A program made the translations under genes and the position numbers. Source: Nitrososphaerota archaeon (lineage in GTDB: Archaea; Thermoproteota; Bathyarchaeia; Bathyarchaeales; Bathycorpusculaceae). Taken from it: DNA of 37,864 nucleotides. Below are positions 26,771-34,225 of the stretch, in pieces. The stretch lies in assembly GCA_031274765.1 (NCBI GenBank), contig JAISPR010000095.1, positions 1 through 37,864 on the forward strand. The letters are read 5' to 3'. The notes beneath the pieces were generated by a model that saw only the letters and a list, made by a program, of their open reading frames with translations, had not been told where the DNA came from and searched no databases. Within the stretch, counting starts at the first letter, position 1. Every line of letters starts with the position of its first letter.

Positions 26771-27490
26771 TTTGTTGTTTTGGCAAATGGGGGAAACTGT
26801 CTAAAAAATAGATTTTCGTGTTTTTGGCGGAAACGGCCGGAGAAAAACAGTCTTTTTCTTGTTTTTCAAGAATTTTGTTAGTTTTCGGACAGTCGGGGGT
26901 ATTTAGTTTTGAGGTGTTGGGTTTGCTTTGCAGCAACGCAATCAATGCTATCAACCCAACTCTATCAGCCAAACACTCATAAAACAATCAACTAAAAATG
27001 AAACTAATCAAGCCACCAATACACAACAACCACCAAACCCCACAACACCAAAACAAAACATACACCATTCAATAAAACGCAACTAAAAAACCAGCAAACA
27101 ATACAACCTAATTCTTAATCAACCAATTATGGTTAACAGCACTAACTAAAAAATTTTATTTAACGTTTCACAAACGGTTTTTGGTGGTTGTTTCTTTCTG
27201 GCGGGGGTTTGTTGGTATTTAGGGCATTCTATCTGCTTCTGGCTTGTTGGTTGTTTGGTGCTTATCTTTTCTGCCATACGATAGTTGAGGTTGGTTATTG
27301 TTACTATTTTATAGTTGGTTGGTTTGTGGTTATGTGGCCGTTTTGGTATGTTGTGTTTTGTTGGGGTGTTAGTGTTTTATTTGTGGTTTTGTCTTTGGGG
27401 TATGGGTTTAGTGAGAGAAAAGTTTAAGGGTAAATGTTTGGTTTAAGTTGCGGATATTCTTGCTTTGAGGTTTGTGGTTTGAGCACCAAG
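26771..27490. other. 720-base gene-free stretch before rpoH
   Basis: It contains a possible terminator at 26856-26876, then an A+C-rich tract on the + strand (about 26960-27125), then a G+T-rich one (about 27180-27420). The latter encodes a spurious 79-residue hydrophobic frame rich in Val, Phe, Trp and Cys. A TTTAAG at about 27451 may be the rpoH TATA box. Confidence 0.5.
26856..26876 (+). terminator. Small hairpin followed by T-run
   Basis: TTCTTG pairs with CAAGAA around a TTTTT loop and is followed by TTTT. The run of T residues fits archaeal termination of the uppS transcript, which ends 86 bases earlier. Confidence 0.35.
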
Positions 27491-28030
27491 ATGGAAACTA
27501 TTGAGGAACGTAAAGCGGAAGTTCTTATTAAACTCCGAAAGTATAAACTAGTTGAAAAACAAAAGTATGAAGGCGCGTATGCTTATATCATTGATATTCC
27601 GCAGGATAAGGAGCGCGCGGTTGTTTGGTGTATTCTTGGTGAAGCTACTGTGGGTATTGCGGCTATGAATGCGCTCTATAAAGTGTTAAAAGAACAGGGA
27701 CTTGAGCGGGCAATTGTGATTACTGAGGGACGCTATACGCATGCTGTAAAGTTAGGGGCAAAGAAAAAGAATGTAGAATTGTTGCCTAAGTCTTTTCCAG
27801 TTTTTGATATTTTTGAACATGCGTTGGTTCCGTTTCATGAAATTCTTGGTGAGAAGGAGAAGGCTCAGTTGCTTGCTCAATTTAAGGTGCAACCCTATCA
27901 AATGCCACAAATAAGGTCGGGTGATCCGGCGGTTAAGGCTATTGGTGCTCAACCGGGTCATGTGCTCAAAATTACTCGTAAGAGTGCTACTGCTGGTGAA
28001 CATGTGACTTATCGTTATGTGGTTGAATAG
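27491..28030 (+). CDS. rpoH: RNA polymerase subunit H (Rpb5) with an N-terminal domain
   Basis: The C-terminal part (about 105-179) is a complete archaeal RpoH/Rpb5 assembly domain: HALVPFHEILGEKEKAQLL, MPQIRSGDPAVKAIGA, GHVLKITRKSATAGEHVTYRYVV. Standard archaeal RpoH is only about 75-85 residues. Here about 100 residues precede it, and by eye they resemble the eukaryotic Rpb5 N-terminal jaw domain: an EATVGIAAMNALYKVLKEQGLERAIVI segment matching the [20 protein letters not shown] part of human POLR2E, and a THAVK segment matching the TPSAK region. I place the start at ATG 27491; TTG 27479 is an alternative. It is not next to rpoB or rpoA genes, unlike in many archaea. Confidence 0.9.
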   Translation: METIEERKAEVLIKLRKYKLVEKQKYEGAYAYIIDIPQDKERAVVWCILGEATVGIAAMNALYKVLKEQGLERAIVITEGRYTHAVKLGAKKKNVELLPKSFPVFDIFEHALVPFHEILGEKEKAQLLAQFKVQPYQMPQIRSGDPAVKAIGAQPGHVLKITRKSATAGEHVTYRYVVE

Positions 28031-28363
28031 TATTGGCTGTTTAGTTATGAGAGCATTTGCAGATGCACCTTAACCAAATTAGTATGGGTTAAAATTTCGT
28101 AAGCACTCTTCAAAGTATGTGTTCGTTTGATTTAACTATCAATTTTAATACCTATATGATTTGAAAGTGGTCAAACCCAATTACCCACACAACAAAAACA
28201 TCAACTGTCCAAATAATAACAAAAACAGATAAACAAAACCAATAATCCATAATTACACAACAATGCTACAAAACATAAAAACACCCACAAATTTAGAAAA
28301 AAACAAATTTTAACAAAACTGAGCGGATTAAAACATATTTTCATCGAGAATTAAATACATACA
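28031..28363. other. Gap between convergent rpoH and RNase HI genes
   Basis: No gene. The second half (about 28170-28320) is an A+C-rich low-complexity tract on the + strand. Confidence 0.5.
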
Positions 28364-29209
28364 CTAAACAGAACTGTTGTGTTCAACTAATTCAATTCGT
28401 ATGCCGTTGGGGTCTTCTACAAAGACCCGAATAGAGGTCTCCTTACCGTGGGCGGGTTCATAAATAAGGGGAAAATTTTCTTTTTTCAGGGCAACAAATA
28501 TTTTTTGGATGTCAACAACTTCAAAACGCAGATGGTCAAAAAGAGAAGGCTTATTCATTGGCAGGCAACCAACTTGAGATTGAGAAGGAATTAGCTCAAG
28601 GGTACAACCCCTACGTTGAGGGTCTTGGAGAAAAACACTTTTTGGATTAAACTCTTTGATTGTCAGGGGGTTTTTAATTTCCAAACCCAAAAGACGACTA
28701 TAAAAATCAACAGAACGCGCCATATTACCGGTACGAATACATACATTAACAAGCAACGCAACTGATTTTTTATCACATGAGGCAAAAGAAAGGGGACGTT
28801 TTTGTCCATCAAGGGTCTGGTTAACAAGGGCATCTGCCTTTGCAATCCCAGAATTACTTCGCCGGACATTTTGAAAACAGATGTCACTAAATTCCCCCCG
28901 GAGTTTTTGCACTTGACTCCACAGTTTTTGAAGCTGAGGACTTTTTACAGCATATTCACCGTTTAGCTGTTTGACAACTAACTCACTGTCAAGATAGCAA
29001 ACAACCCGTTTGGCACCATAGGTGACTGCGAATTGAAGAGCCATCAATAGAGCTTCGTATTCAGCTTGATTATTAGTACTGATTCCCAAACCACGGGTAT
29101 CGGTTTTTATTATTTCACCGGCCTCATTTAGCGCTATATAAGCCGCAGCCGCAGGTCCAGGGTTACCTCTTGCGCCACCATCGGAGTAGAGCAATAGTTT
29201 TTGACTCAT
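28364..29209 (-). CDS. RNase HI fused to a VOC (glyoxalase-like) domain
   Basis: Residues 1-135 form a complete type 1 RNase H that cuts RNA in RNA-DNA hybrids: D10 (YSDGGARGNPG), E50 (NNQAEYEAL), D74 (CYLDSELV) and D126 (AKADALVN) are the four catalytic acids. No hybrid-binding N-terminal domain is present. Residues about 150-281 form a vicinal oxygen chelate domain (VNVCIRTGNMARSVDFYSRLLGLEI, FDHLRFEVVDIQKIF, VFVEDPNGIRIELVEH) like glyoxalase I and dioxygenases, with a His and a Glu as likely metal ligands. The link has no stop or frame change. A TATA-like CTTTAAATAG near 29240-29249 gives a near-leaderless transcript. Confidence 0.9.
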   Translation of the reverse strand: MSQKLLLYSDGGARGNPGPAAAAYIALNEAGEIIKTDTRGLGISTNNQAEYEALLMALQFAVTYGAKRVVCYLDSELVVKQLNGEYAVKSPQLQKLWSQVQKLRGEFSDICFQNVRRSNSGIAKADALVNQTLDGQKRPLSFASCDKKSVALLVNVCIRTGNMARSVDFYSRLLGLEIKNPLTIKEFNPKSVFLQDPQRRGCTLELIPSQSQVGCLPMNKPSLFDHLRFEVVDIQKIFVALKKENFPLIYEPAHGKETSIRVFVEDPNGIRIELVEHNSSV

Positions 29210-29239
29210 AGTATTCGCCTAATTGCTCTAACCCTTCTA

Positions 29240-29249
29240 TTTAAAGGGT
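29240..29249 (-). promoter_or_regulatory. TATA box of the RNase HI-VOC gene
   Basis: CTTTAAATAG on the minus strand is centred about 35 bases before the ATG at 29209. With no ribosome site visible, a very short leader is likely. Confidence 0.5.
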
Positions 29250-29322
29250 AATAGTTTGAGCGCTCAGGATGCTGTTACTACCAGCTCACAATCACATGAG
29301 TTTATGAGGTATAGAACAGTTA

Positions 29323-29781
29323 TTGAGAATTCAAAGAGGCGTCTGTTTGACAAGTTCTGCTGTGGGAACAACAAAACTGAATTCGCATGAGCTCCAATTT
29401 GCACTACTTAAGCATGAACATGAACGAAGTTGTTTTAAGGGGTTTAGGCGAGGGAAGCTGGATATAATTGCTGAGATTTTACTGTTTTGTGAACAGTACA
29501 AAACAAAGACCAGTATAATGTATAACACTAATCTTAACTATGGGCAACTAAAAACGCATATGGATGCGCTTACCACGCGGGGGTTATTGGTTAAAAAGCT
29601 CAACAAGTATATGACCACTGAGAAGGGTTATCGATTTTTGGAATTGTTTGCACAGTTAAATGATCTGCTTGAAGAATTTCCCTCTGAGAATCGGCTTGGG
29701 GGTTCTACTCTGCAGAGACCGGTTCATCAGAGTTGTGAATCCGTTCAAGTGCCTCAGAGTCGATTATTTCAAGCAATTTAA
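29323..29781 (+). CDS. Winged-helix DNA-binding protein
   Basis: The core at about residues 43-118 (RRGKLDIIAEILLFCEQYKTKTSIMYNTNLNYGQLKTHMDALTTRGLLVK...YMTTEKGYRFLELFAQLNDLLEEF is its span) is the archaeal winged-helix family with a conserved T-x-I/M-x-Y-x-x-N-L-x-Y segment, acting as a small transcriptional regulator. The 40 residues before the core show no homology, and the start is uncertain: the TTG at 29323 is the longest, TTG or GTG codons near 29350-29365 are alternatives. The last 25 residues overlap the YkgJ gene on the other strand for 77 bases and look unconserved. Confidence 0.75.
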   Translation: MRIQRGVCLTSSAVGTTKLNSHELQFALLKHEHERSCFKGFRRGKLDIIAEILLFCEQYKTKTSIMYNTNLNYGQLKTHMDALTTRGLLVKKLNKYMTTEKGYRFLELFAQLNDLLEEFPSENRLGGSTLQRPVHQSCESVQVPQSRLFQAI

Positions 29782-30112
29782 TTACGCGTTTACCTTTGTG
29801 GGTTTTTTCGGTTTTTGAGATGGAAGTTCGGGAGTTGCAGAGTTTGTCTAGGATAATTTTGTTTTCTTCGTTAACTATGACAGGATAGACTCGGCATCCT
29901 TGTGGACGGTCAACATATATGTTGCATTGGCGGGTTTGGGAATTGTAGAAGACACAGTAGCCGTTACTGTTTTTTAAGTTTGCATAGCCTTGTTTGTCAT
30001 AGTGGACAAAATTGTTTGGGGAGTAGCCTTTGTGTTTGAGGCGTTGGATATCTTTTTTTGAGAGCAACATTTCGGTTTCTGCGCAACATATGCCGCAGTT
30101 TGAGCATCGCAT
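29705..30112 (-). CDS. YkgJ-family cysteine cluster protein
   Basis: A 135-residue protein with the YkgJ zinc or iron-sulfur cysteine pattern: MRCSNCGICC at the very start, then YCVFYNSQTRQCNIYVDRPQGCRVYPV, and a late LCNSR. Members are soluble metal-binding proteins of unknown role. I prefer the ATG at 30112, where relatives begin; a GTG at 30133 is in frame. It is the last gene of a three-gene minus-strand operon with two small proteins upstream, and its 3' end overlaps that of the convergent winged-helix gene by 77 bases. Confidence 0.85.
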   Translation of the reverse strand: MRCSNCGICCAETEMLLSKKDIQRLKHKGYSPNNFVHYDKQGYANLKNSNGYCVFYNSQTRQCNIYVDRPQGCRVYPVIVNEENKIILDKLCNSRTSISKTEKTHKGKRVIKLLEIIDSEALERIHNSDEPVSAE

Positions 30113-30156
30113 GAACCTAAAGAGTAGGGGCACTATTTGTGTTTTAGGGCCAGTTT

Positions 30157-30378
30157 TTATGAGGGTAGATTGAGTATTTTTGCATATGCAACTGATTTTA
30201 ACGGTATTAGTTCAGGTTTATGGTTTGATAGGTGATATTCGAGTTGTTTATTGTTTCGACCTATGCCGCTGTGAAATCGTACTAGATGAACATTAACGAT
30301 TACTGCACCGTCTTTTAGATGTAGGTTAACGTTTTTTCCAAGGTAGGTTTTAGCGCTGTTTAGGCAGAACCCATTCAT
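30157..30378 (-). CDS. Small basic beta-rich protein, possible Sm-like fold
   Basis: The 73-residue product starts at the ATG two to three bases after the stop of the zinc protein gene, so the two are translationally coupled. Alternating hydrophobic residues suggest beta strands: VNLHLKDGAVIVNVHLVRFH, then QLEYHL, then LIPLKSVAYAKIL. The spacing of a KDG turn and a closing LKSVAYAKI is reminiscent of Sm/LSm RNA-binding folds, but the match is only structural in flavour and the Sm2 signature is not clear. The function is unknown. The YkgJ gene follows within about 25-45 bases. Confidence 0.65.
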   Translation of the reverse strand: MNGFCLNSAKTYLGKNVNLHLKDGAVIVNVHLVRFHSGIGRNNKQLEYHLSNHKPELIPLKSVAYAKILNLPS

Positions 30379-30379
30379 T

Positions 30380-30517
30380 TCACCATCCCTCCTCTTGGTC
30401 GGCGAGCTGCCCCCAGCACTGCTGACATATAGGTAGATTTTCACCATTAATTTGGATGTAGAGTTTTATATCCTCGCTTGTGCAAACATGTTTCCAGGGG
30501 TTTTTACATTGTTCCAT
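30380..30517 (-). CDS. 45-residue zinc-binding protein
   Basis: A very short gene with clear signals: ATG at 30517, ribosome site GGAGGT at 30524-30529 and TATA-like CTTAAAAG at about 30552-30559. The protein has four cysteines, C4, C12, C31 and C34 (C-x7-C and CQQC), with two tryptophans and a histidine, consistent with one zinc knuckle, and begins MEQCKNPWKHVC. It is the first gene of an operon with the possible Sm-like protein and YkgJ. The role is unknown; the pairing with a possible RNA-binding protein hints at RNA or translation control. Confidence 0.75.
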   Translation of the reverse strand: MEQCKNPWKHVCTSEDIKLYIQINGENLPICQQCWGQLADQEEGW

Positions 30518-30533
30518 ATATTTACCTCCAAGA

Positions 30534-30593
30534 AACGTTGACGTTTTTTGCTTTTAAGTCAACTCTTAGAACTACCTCCCGAAATAGGGGAGG
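30534..30593 (-). promoter_or_regulatory. Promoter and operator candidates of the small-protein operon
   Basis: AACGTTGACGTT at 30534-30545 is an inverted repeat (AACGT/ACGTT) placed where transcription should begin. The TATA-like CTTAAAAG lies at about 30552-30559. Further upstream, CCTCCC at 30575-30580 and GGGAGG at 30588-30593 form a second inverted repeat. Confidence 0.45.
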
Positions 30594-30791
30594 GGTAACT
30601 AAAAGTAAACACCCGCCATCCACAAACAACCCCAACACATCAACAACTAACCAACAAGCACCAGCAACAACCATAAACAAACTCAAATACACCAATCAAA
30701 AGTAGCACAAAACACATCAACAAATACCAAAACACGCATTAATTACAAACAAACAACGTCACAAACCTATATCAACCACCAATTTTTATGT

Positions 30792-31325
30792 TTAAAACTT
30801 TAAAATCTGAGGCACTATATTTTGGGGCGTTATCGTTAACAACCCAACAGAGGGCCGACTGAAAACAGAAGCAGGAACCGTAGGACTCCCAGGATTTATA
30901 TAAAGCGTAGAACCTTCCCAGCCAATATCGGCCACGTGGGTATGTCCATAAACAAACACATCAAACCCATGCTCACAAACAAGTGCTCGCATTTGACTTC
31001 TACCAAAAAACGCTCCCGGATCATGCATAACACCAATTTTCCAATTAAACACCCCAAACATGCCAAGCCGCGGCAAAACATCCCCAACACCTACCCCATC
31101 CATATTCCCACAAACAGCCAAAACAGGCGCAATCTGTTCAAGCACATCTACTACCGCGAACTCCACCAAGTCACCCCCATGAATAATGTGATCAACTCCC
31201 GCAAAAAGTTCAAACACTTGCTGTGGCAAACAAAGAGCCCGCTTAGGAATATGTGTATCAGAAATCAAACCCACCACCCGTACACCCTCACACCCCAACA
31301 CCTGCTTGCATCCAACCTCAGACAT
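30792..31325 (-). CDS. Phosphodiesterase, MJ0936/YfcE family
   Basis: The second calcineurin-like phosphoesterase in the window, 177 residues, with the full metal site: SDTHIPK, HGGDLVE, GNMDG, MHDP and GHTHV. The HGD motif of its relative at 7341 is MHDP here, which retains the histidine. Of two in-frame ATG codons, the one at 31325 has GGTG nine bases upstream and is preferred over 31331. It lies 39 bases after the M20 peptidase gene on the same strand, so the two may be cotranscribed. The substrate is unknown. Confidence 0.9.
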   Translation of the reverse strand: MSEVGCKQVLGCEGVRVVGLISDTHIPKRALCLPQQVFELFAGVDHIIHGGDLVEFAVVDVLEQIAPVLAVCGNMDGVGVGDVLPRLGMFGVFNWKIGVMHDPGAFFGRSQMRALVCEHGFDVFVYGHTHVADIGWEGSTLYINPGSPTVPASVFSRPSVGLLTITPQNIVPQILKF

Positions 31326-31364
31326 AAACATTTACACCACAAAATAAACATCAATAAAACAGGT

Positions 31365-32723
31365 CTAAGTTAGAAACATTTTGACTGTTTCATAGAGAAC
31401 ACTTGTACCCCAAACCAGATTCGCTATGCTCAAACGCTCATCGATACCATGCATACGTTTTTCGTATTCATCATTTGGCTCTTCAGGTTGTACAGGATGA
31501 AAACCATAGCAGACACTTCCGGTTTCTCTAAAGAACCGGGAATCAGTGCCACCGGTGGTCAGGGTAGGGGTTACACGACATCCCGGATCAGCTTGTTGTA
31601 GGACACTTGTTATTGTCTCATAGAGAGGAGTTTGGGTGGGAGATTCGTTACCATTGTGTATTTGGATGATTTCATAAAAGAGTTTATCATCCCCCAGTTC
31701 AGATAGATAGACTTTTAGGGAATCAAGGGTTGCATCTACATTTTGACCAGGGAGTACGCGACAATCAAATGTGGCTTCGCACTCAGAGGGGATAATGTTT
31801 TCTTTTTGTCCGCCATGGATTATGGTGGGGGTGAGAGTTGTTTTGATGCGTGGACGGATTTCTTCAGCTAAGGCTTTGTGGGTTTGAGCAAGTTCATTTA
31901 GTATGAGATCACTTTTGTGAGGGTTAGCTATCAGTTGGTCTATTGGGTTTTTTAGGGCAGGGTTTGTTTGGATGATGTGGTCAAGAAATTCTTTTAGGGT
32001 TGGGACATAAATTGTGGGGGGTTGGTAGGTGGCTAGTTTGGTTAGGACGCTATTCATACGGGTTATAGCGTTGTCGGCCATGTTGGGGGTTGAACCATGC
32101 CCAGGGGTGCCTTTGGTTTTTATTTTGAACCATAAAATGCCTTTTTCGGCGGTTTGGATAGGGTAGATGTTTTGGCCGTTTTGGGGAAAAGCTGTTCCGC
32201 CGCCTTCGTTTATCACATAGGGGCACCAGATTTTGTCTTTGTGGTTGCGGAGCAGGTATCCGGCGCCTTTTTCGCCGCCTTGTTCTTCGTCGGCGGTTGC
32301 AGCTAAGACTAAGTCGCCTTTTAGGGGGATGTTGTTTTGTTTTAAGAGTTTTAGGGTCATGACTTCGATGGCGGTCATGCCTTTCATGTCTATGGCTCCT
32401 CGGCCGTAGATAAAGCCGTCTTTGATGGTTCCAGCAAAGGGGTTAGTGGTCCATTCGGCGGGGTTTGCGGCGACGACATCTAGGTGGGAGAGGAGAAGAA
32501 GGTTGGGTTTTTCACCTGTTCCTTTTAGGCGAGTGATTAGATTGCCTCGGTTGGGGGTAGATTCGATAATTTCGGATGGGATATCGTTTTTGGTTAGGTA
32601 TTCTGCGAGGTAGTGCGCGGCGGGGGTTTCGTTTCCGGGGGGGTTGGTGGTGTTTATGTTAATTAGTTTGGAGAGGAGTTGGGTGATTTCGTTTTGGATA
32701 GGGGTTTGGATTTGGATGGACAT
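31365..32723 (-). CDS. M20-family metallopeptidase (ArgE/DapE-like)
   Basis: A cytoplasmic two-zinc amidohydrolase of 452 residues. Ligand and catalytic motifs are LSHLDVV (His and catalytic Asp), YGRGAIDMKG (bridging Asp), DEEQGGEKG (general base Glu and ligand), the closing CYGFHPV (His ligand), and HGST in the dimerisation lid. The size and the long lid suit the carboxypeptidase/acetylornithine deacetylase group; the exact substrate is not clear and may be a dipeptide or an acylated amino acid. The start is the ATG at 32723; a TATA box at 32751-32757 would give a leader of only a few bases. Confidence 0.9.
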   Translation of the reverse strand: MSIQIQTPIQNEITQLLSKLININTTNPPGNETPAAHYLAEYLTKNDIPSEIIESTPNRGNLITRLKGTGEKPNLLLLSHLDVVAANPAEWTTNPFAGTIKDGFIYGRGAIDMKGMTAIEVMTLKLLKQNNIPLKGDLVLAATADEEQGGEKGAGYLLRNHKDKIWCPYVINEGGGTAFPQNGQNIYPIQTAEKGILWFKIKTKGTPGHGSTPNMADNAITRMNSVLTKLATYQPPTIYVPTLKEFLDHIIQTNPALKNPIDQLIANPHKSDLILNELAQTHKALAEEIRPRIKTTLTPTIIHGGQKENIIPSECEATFDCRVLPGQNVDATLDSLKVYLSELGDDKLFYEIIQIHNGNESPTQTPLYETITSVLQQADPGCRVTPTLTTGGTDSRFFRETGSVCYGFHPVQPEEPNDEYEKRMHGIDERLSIANLVWGTSVLYETVKMFLT

Positions 32724-32750
32724 AGGCAATATTTGTATGTAGGGTTGGGC

Positions 32751-32757
32751 TATAAAG
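32751..32757 (-). promoter_or_regulatory. TATA box of the M20 peptidase gene
   Basis: CTTTATA on the minus strand, centred 31 bases before the ATG at 32723, with no ribosome site in between: a near-leaderless arrangement. Confidence 0.5.
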
Positions 32758-32952
32758 TTTTGTGGTTTGGGTTATTTTTTGGCGGTTTGTTGGTTGTTTG
32801 GTTGGGTGTGGGTTTTGTTGGTTGTCTGATTAGGGTTTGGTTTTTATTGGCTGATTAGTTATCATTTTTCTGGGTCAGAATTATGTGCTGATGGTGTTTG
32901 TTTTCATGATTCCTTATTATATGTCGTAACTTTCAGCGAAATCCACAGCATT

Positions 32953-32960
32953 GTTTATAT
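32953..32960 (+). promoter_or_regulatory. TATA box of the Lrp-type regulator gene
   Basis: TTTATATA, a consensus archaeal box A, lies about 40 bases before the first in-frame start, leaving a leader of 10-25 bases. Confidence 0.6.
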
Positions 32961-32994
32961 ATGAGGTGAAAAATGCATTTAGTTAACAGAAATT

Positions 32995-33516
32995 GTGAGT
33001 GGAATGCAAATGAAAGAGCTAAAACCTATAGACTACAAAATTCTATTCGAACTCATGAAGGACTCACACAGAAGCGATAGACAACTAGCCAAAGCGTTAG
33101 GCGTTTCTCAGCCAACTGTGACTAGAAGACGTGCCATGCTAGAGGAGAACTATATCGAAGGCTACACGGTTATCCCCAAATTCGGTCAAATCGGATTTGA
33201 AATCACAGCGATAACCTTTTTGAAAAGTAAACTAAAGTGTCAGACCGGCGATGAAAAGACAAAAGCGATTCAAAAGATGAAAGAATGGTACATGAAGCAA
33301 ACAAATGTCATTCTAGTTTCAGAAGGCAGAGGCATGGGCTGGGATGCAGTATGTATATCCCTTCACGAAAATTTTGCCAACTTTGCCGAGTTCATCAGAA
33401 CACAAGACTCCGAGCTATCAGATTGGGTGGTTGAGAGCCAAACCTTTAGTGCTGACCTCAAAGGCGGAATACTCATCAAACCATTCCATCTAAAGTACCT
33501 CGCTTCGCTAAAATAA
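32995..33516 (+). CDS. Lrp/AsnC-family transcriptional regulator
   Basis: A 173-residue (or slightly shorter) DNA-binding regulator. The N-terminal helix-turn-helix is clear: PIDYKILFELMKDSHRSDRQ then LAKALGVSQPTVTRRRAMLE, followed by YIEGYTVIP, the usual bridge to the effector domain. The C-terminal part keeps a beta-alpha pattern (EITAITFLKSKL, NVILVSEGRGMGWDAVCISL) but has an insert compared with simple Lrp proteins. The start could be GTG 32995, ATG 33004 or ATG 33010. It diverges from the M20 gene and may regulate it; this is inference from position. Confidence 0.85.
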   Translation: MSGMQMKELKPIDYKILFELMKDSHRSDRQLAKALGVSQPTVTRRRAMLEENYIEGYTVIPKFGQIGFEITAITFLKSKLKCQTGDEKTKAIQKMKEWYMKQTNVILVSEGRGMGWDAVCISLHENFANFAEFIRTQDSELSDWVVESQTFSADLKGGILIKPFHLKYLASLK

Positions 33517-34003
33517 ACCAAAAAACTATTTTCTCTCCCCCCTTCTTTTCTATCAAATTTTTCCAAACAAAATGAACTATAATTAAGTATCCTTCTAAAA
33601 CAGCCCATCCTGACTCACCGCTAAAACACAACTATAGCAAACCAACCACGCCAAAACTAACTGCCATCAGCTGTAACTTTGAAGTTTAGAGATTATAGAG
33701 TTTGCATCATAACTATCAATCTACAACAAAACATAAATTTTAAACTAAATAAACAACAAATATAAGTTCTATATAGTGCACATATTTTGAACTAACAAAA
33801 CACCACATACACACCCAACAAACATATATCTTATCACAATCAACATTTAAACACACCCAACAAGATTAAAATACAATTAAATCACCCCCACTCAACCGAA
33901 ATTTCACACATTAACCAACAAAAATACATCAACAAAACACCAAACACACACCCAAAACAAACTAACAAAACCACCCAACAACCAACACAACAAAGTTAGA
34001 AAA
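33517..34003. other. Gene-free, A+C-rich stretch before tRNA-Val
   Basis: From about 33600 to 33995 the + strand is dominated by A and C with very little G. No gene, RNA or palindrome stands out. Confidence 0.55.
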
Positions 34004-34081
34004 TGGTGGGCCGAACCGGATTCGGACCGGCGACCTTCTGCACGTCAAGCAGATGTCCTAACCAGGCTAGACGACCGGCCC
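34004..34081 (-). tRNA. tRNA-Val (anticodon GAC)
   Basis: The cloverleaf is complete without an intron. The acceptor stem is GGGCCGG with TCGGCCC, the anticodon arm is TCTGC-TTGACGT-GCAGA with GAC at the anticodon, and the discriminator is A, as expected for valine. CCA is encoded (34004-34006). The T-loop reads TCCGAAT, so position 55 is C where nearly all tRNAs have U. A TATA box, CCTATATAG, lies at 34112-34120, about 35 bases upstream. Confidence 0.95.
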
Positions 34082-34111
34082 ACATACAGCATCAACACTT
34101 ATAGCACCTAA

Positions 34112-34120
34112 CTATATAGG
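34112..34120 (-). promoter_or_regulatory. TATA box of tRNA-Val
   Basis: CCTATATAG on the minus strand, centred about 35 bases before the tRNA 5' end, the expected spacing for an archaeal tRNA promoter. Confidence 0.6.
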
Positions 34121-34225
34121 CGCTTCGCATCCCAAATGCACAATACACCATTTTCCCAACAACTATTAAACTCTTAGAGCCCCAAACGGGATAAGTTTTA
34201 AGCACCGCGGCACATAATCTATGAC

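Noticed and set aside
27188-27427. 79-residue membrane-like ORF before rpoH
   Set aside because: Again a G+T-rich tract; no conserved motif, no convincing ribosome site, and the hydrophobicity is a composition effect.
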